A stretch of DNA of 7,560 bases, taken from Acidobacteriaceae bacterium (GTDB lineage Bacteria > Acidobacteriota > Terriglobia > Terriglobales > Acidobacteriaceae). A program made the position numbers and the translations under genes. The notes beneath the pieces were generated by a model. The model was not told the origin of the DNA, made no database searches, and saw nothing but the letters and a program-made list of their open reading frames with translations. Position 1 is the stretch's first letter, and every line of letters begins with the position of its first letter. Where the stretch lies: the NCBI GenBank assembly GCA_003165855.1, contig PMXH01000470.1:1-7560 (forward strand). Reading direction: 5' to 3'. Below are positions 7,196-7,560 of the stretch, one piece after another.

Positions 7196-7206
7196 CCGGA
7201 GGAGTC
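7196..7206. repeat. 11-bp direct repeat, copy 2
   Basis: Second copy of CCGGAGGAGTC (first at 6908-6918). It runs into the inverted repeat at 7201-7218. Confidence 0.4.
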
Positions 7207-7218
7207 CCCATTGACTCC
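7201..7218. repeat. Short inverted repeat GGAGTC/GACTCC
   Basis: GGAGTC (7201-7206) and GACTCC (7213-7218) are perfect inverted repeats around a 6-nt centre (CCCATT). It lies about 95 bp upstream of the small minus-strand ORF. It could be an operator-like dyad or a 5'-leader hairpin for that gene; nothing identifies a binding factor. Confidence 0.3.
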
Positions 7219-7240
7219 CGAATTCTAAGGTGCTTTTAAT
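7211..7240 (+). promoter_or_regulatory. Weak sigma70-like promoter candidate
   Basis: TTGACT (7211-7216) and TTTAAT (7235-7240) are separated by 18 bp. No gene follows on this strand; a transcript would run antisense into rnpB. Such matches arise by chance, so this is recorded only as a possibility. Confidence 0.15.
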
Positions 7241-7312
7241 TTGGCGAGGAGATTACTAACGGCATAGCACATCAGATTCTGCAACCTGACTCGGTCGCAA
7301 TCTCAGCGCGGG

Positions 7313-7336
7313 CAGCGGAGGCCGCAGCAGAGGCCG
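7313..7336. repeat. 12-bp tandem duplication A
   Basis: CAGCGGAGGCCG (7313-7324) is followed directly by CAGCAGAGGCCG (7325-7336), 11 of 12 identical. With the following CTG the array can fold: CAGCGG (7313-7318) pairs with CCGCTG (7334-7339) around a 15-nt loop. No T-run follows on either strand. Confidence 0.6.
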
Positions 7337-7347
7337 CTGGATAAACA

Positions 7348-7371
7348 AACTGAATTTTGAACTGAATTATG
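7348..7371. repeat. 12-bp tandem duplication B, abutting the rnpB 3' end
   Basis: AACTGAATTTTG (7348-7359) is followed directly by AACTGAATTATG (7360-7371), 11 of 12 identical. It sits 11 bp from duplication A and touches the estimated RNase P RNA 3' end. Sequence and composition are unrelated to duplication A. Confidence 0.6.
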
Positions 7372-7560
7372 GCAGCCGGACCTGTAAGCCGAATTTTGTC
7401 CGCCGGATTGCTCCAGCGGGACGGTCATTCCTCTGGGCCACGCATTGCTGCGGGGCTCTAGCGACCTACCCGAAGGTTTTACGCACCGAGCCGGCACGTG
7501 CCGAAACCTGATTCGTAAGAATCAAATCCCGGCTCCCTCCCTATTTGGTCTTGCTCCGTG
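7371..7560 (-). ncRNA. rnpB: RNase P RNA, 3' portion (truncated by the window end)
   Basis: RNase P RNA is the ribozyme that matures tRNA 5' ends. Read on the minus strand, the segment starts at the window edge with CACGGAGCAAGACCAAATAG, matching the conserved E. coli stretch GGAGCAAGGCCAAAUAGGG. It continues with the P15 region: a GATTC/GAATC hairpin (about 7509-7524), the adjacent GGTTT (7508-7504) expected to pair with the tRNA 3' CCA, and a CGGCACGTGCCG stem (7492-7503). Then come CGGGTAGGTCGC, GAGGAATGACCGTC (E. coli AUGAAUGACUGUC) and the terminal ACAAAATTCGGCTTA (E. coli ACAGAACCCGGCUUA). The exact 3' end is estimated near 7371, because its P1 pairing partner is the 5' end outside the window. 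The retained 3' half resembles the ancestral type A. The 5' half lies beyond 7560. Confidence 0.93.

Larger units (their letters stand above)
7109..7370. other. Non-coding spacer between the small ORF and the rnpB 3' end
   Basis: These 262 bp contain no ORF with a plausible start and RBS on either strand. They hold the small-ORF leader, one copy of the 11-bp direct repeat, a GGAGTC/GACTCC hairpin (7201-7218), a possible promoter-like pair (7211-7240) and two 12-bp tandem duplications (7313-7336 and 7348-7371). It should contain the 3' end of rnpB transcription and the promoter of the small ORF, unless the small ORF is read through from rnpB. Confidence 0.6.

Noticed and set aside
7313..7371. 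Short repeats as a CRISPR array or mobile-element end
   Set aside because: Units are tandem with no spacers, only two copies each, and no cas or transposase gene is nearby.
7303..7497. 64-codon open frame on the - strand
   Set aside because: It lies mostly within the RNase P RNA, whose conserved sequence explains the region.

Overview
The window carries a compact, same-strand chemotaxis (Che) operon, followed by a short mostly non-coding stretch and the 3' part of an RNase P RNA gene on the opposite strand. The order on the + strand is: 3' end of an unidentified gene (1-105), cheD, cheA, a transmembrane methyl-accepting chemotaxis protein (MCP), cheW, cheR and cheB (ending at 6812). Gaps between genes are short (overlap of 4 bp, then 51, 36, 84, 2 and 58 bp) and nearly every start has a Shine-Dalgarno sequence, so one polycistronic transcript is likely. 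Its promoter lies upstream of the window.

Together the genes encode a nearly complete signalling unit: the MCP senses a periplasmic cue, CheW couples it to the histidine kinase CheA, CheR methylates and CheB demethylates/deamidates receptor glutamates/glutamines, and CheD is a second receptor-modifying deamidase. No cheY, cheZ, cheC or cheX is visible. The CheY-like output regulator and any phosphatase must be encoded elsewhere, possibly just upstream. CheA has no recognisable P2 (CheY-docking) domain. The MCP lacks a C-terminal NWETF-type CheR/CheB tether.

Downstream of cheB (6813-7370) there is no large gene. The one convincing coding unit is a 53-codon minus-strand ORF (6947-7108) with a consensus AGGAGG ribosome binding site, converging on cheB. 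The rest holds small repeats: two adjacent 12-bp tandem duplications next to the RNase P 3' end, an 11-bp direct repeat bracketing the small ORF, and a GC palindrome between cheB and the small ORF. The window ends inside rnpB (minus strand), of the ancestral bacterial (type A-like) kind.

Organism: a Gram-negative-type bacterium with moderately high G+C and frequent GTG starts. The overall look fits Acidobacteriota or a deltaproteobacterial-type lineage, but this is an impression without a search. Most of the window is ordinary. I see no mobile element, CRISPR array or clearly new multi-gene system. The small minus-strand ORF and the repeat-rich spacer are the items most worth a second look.
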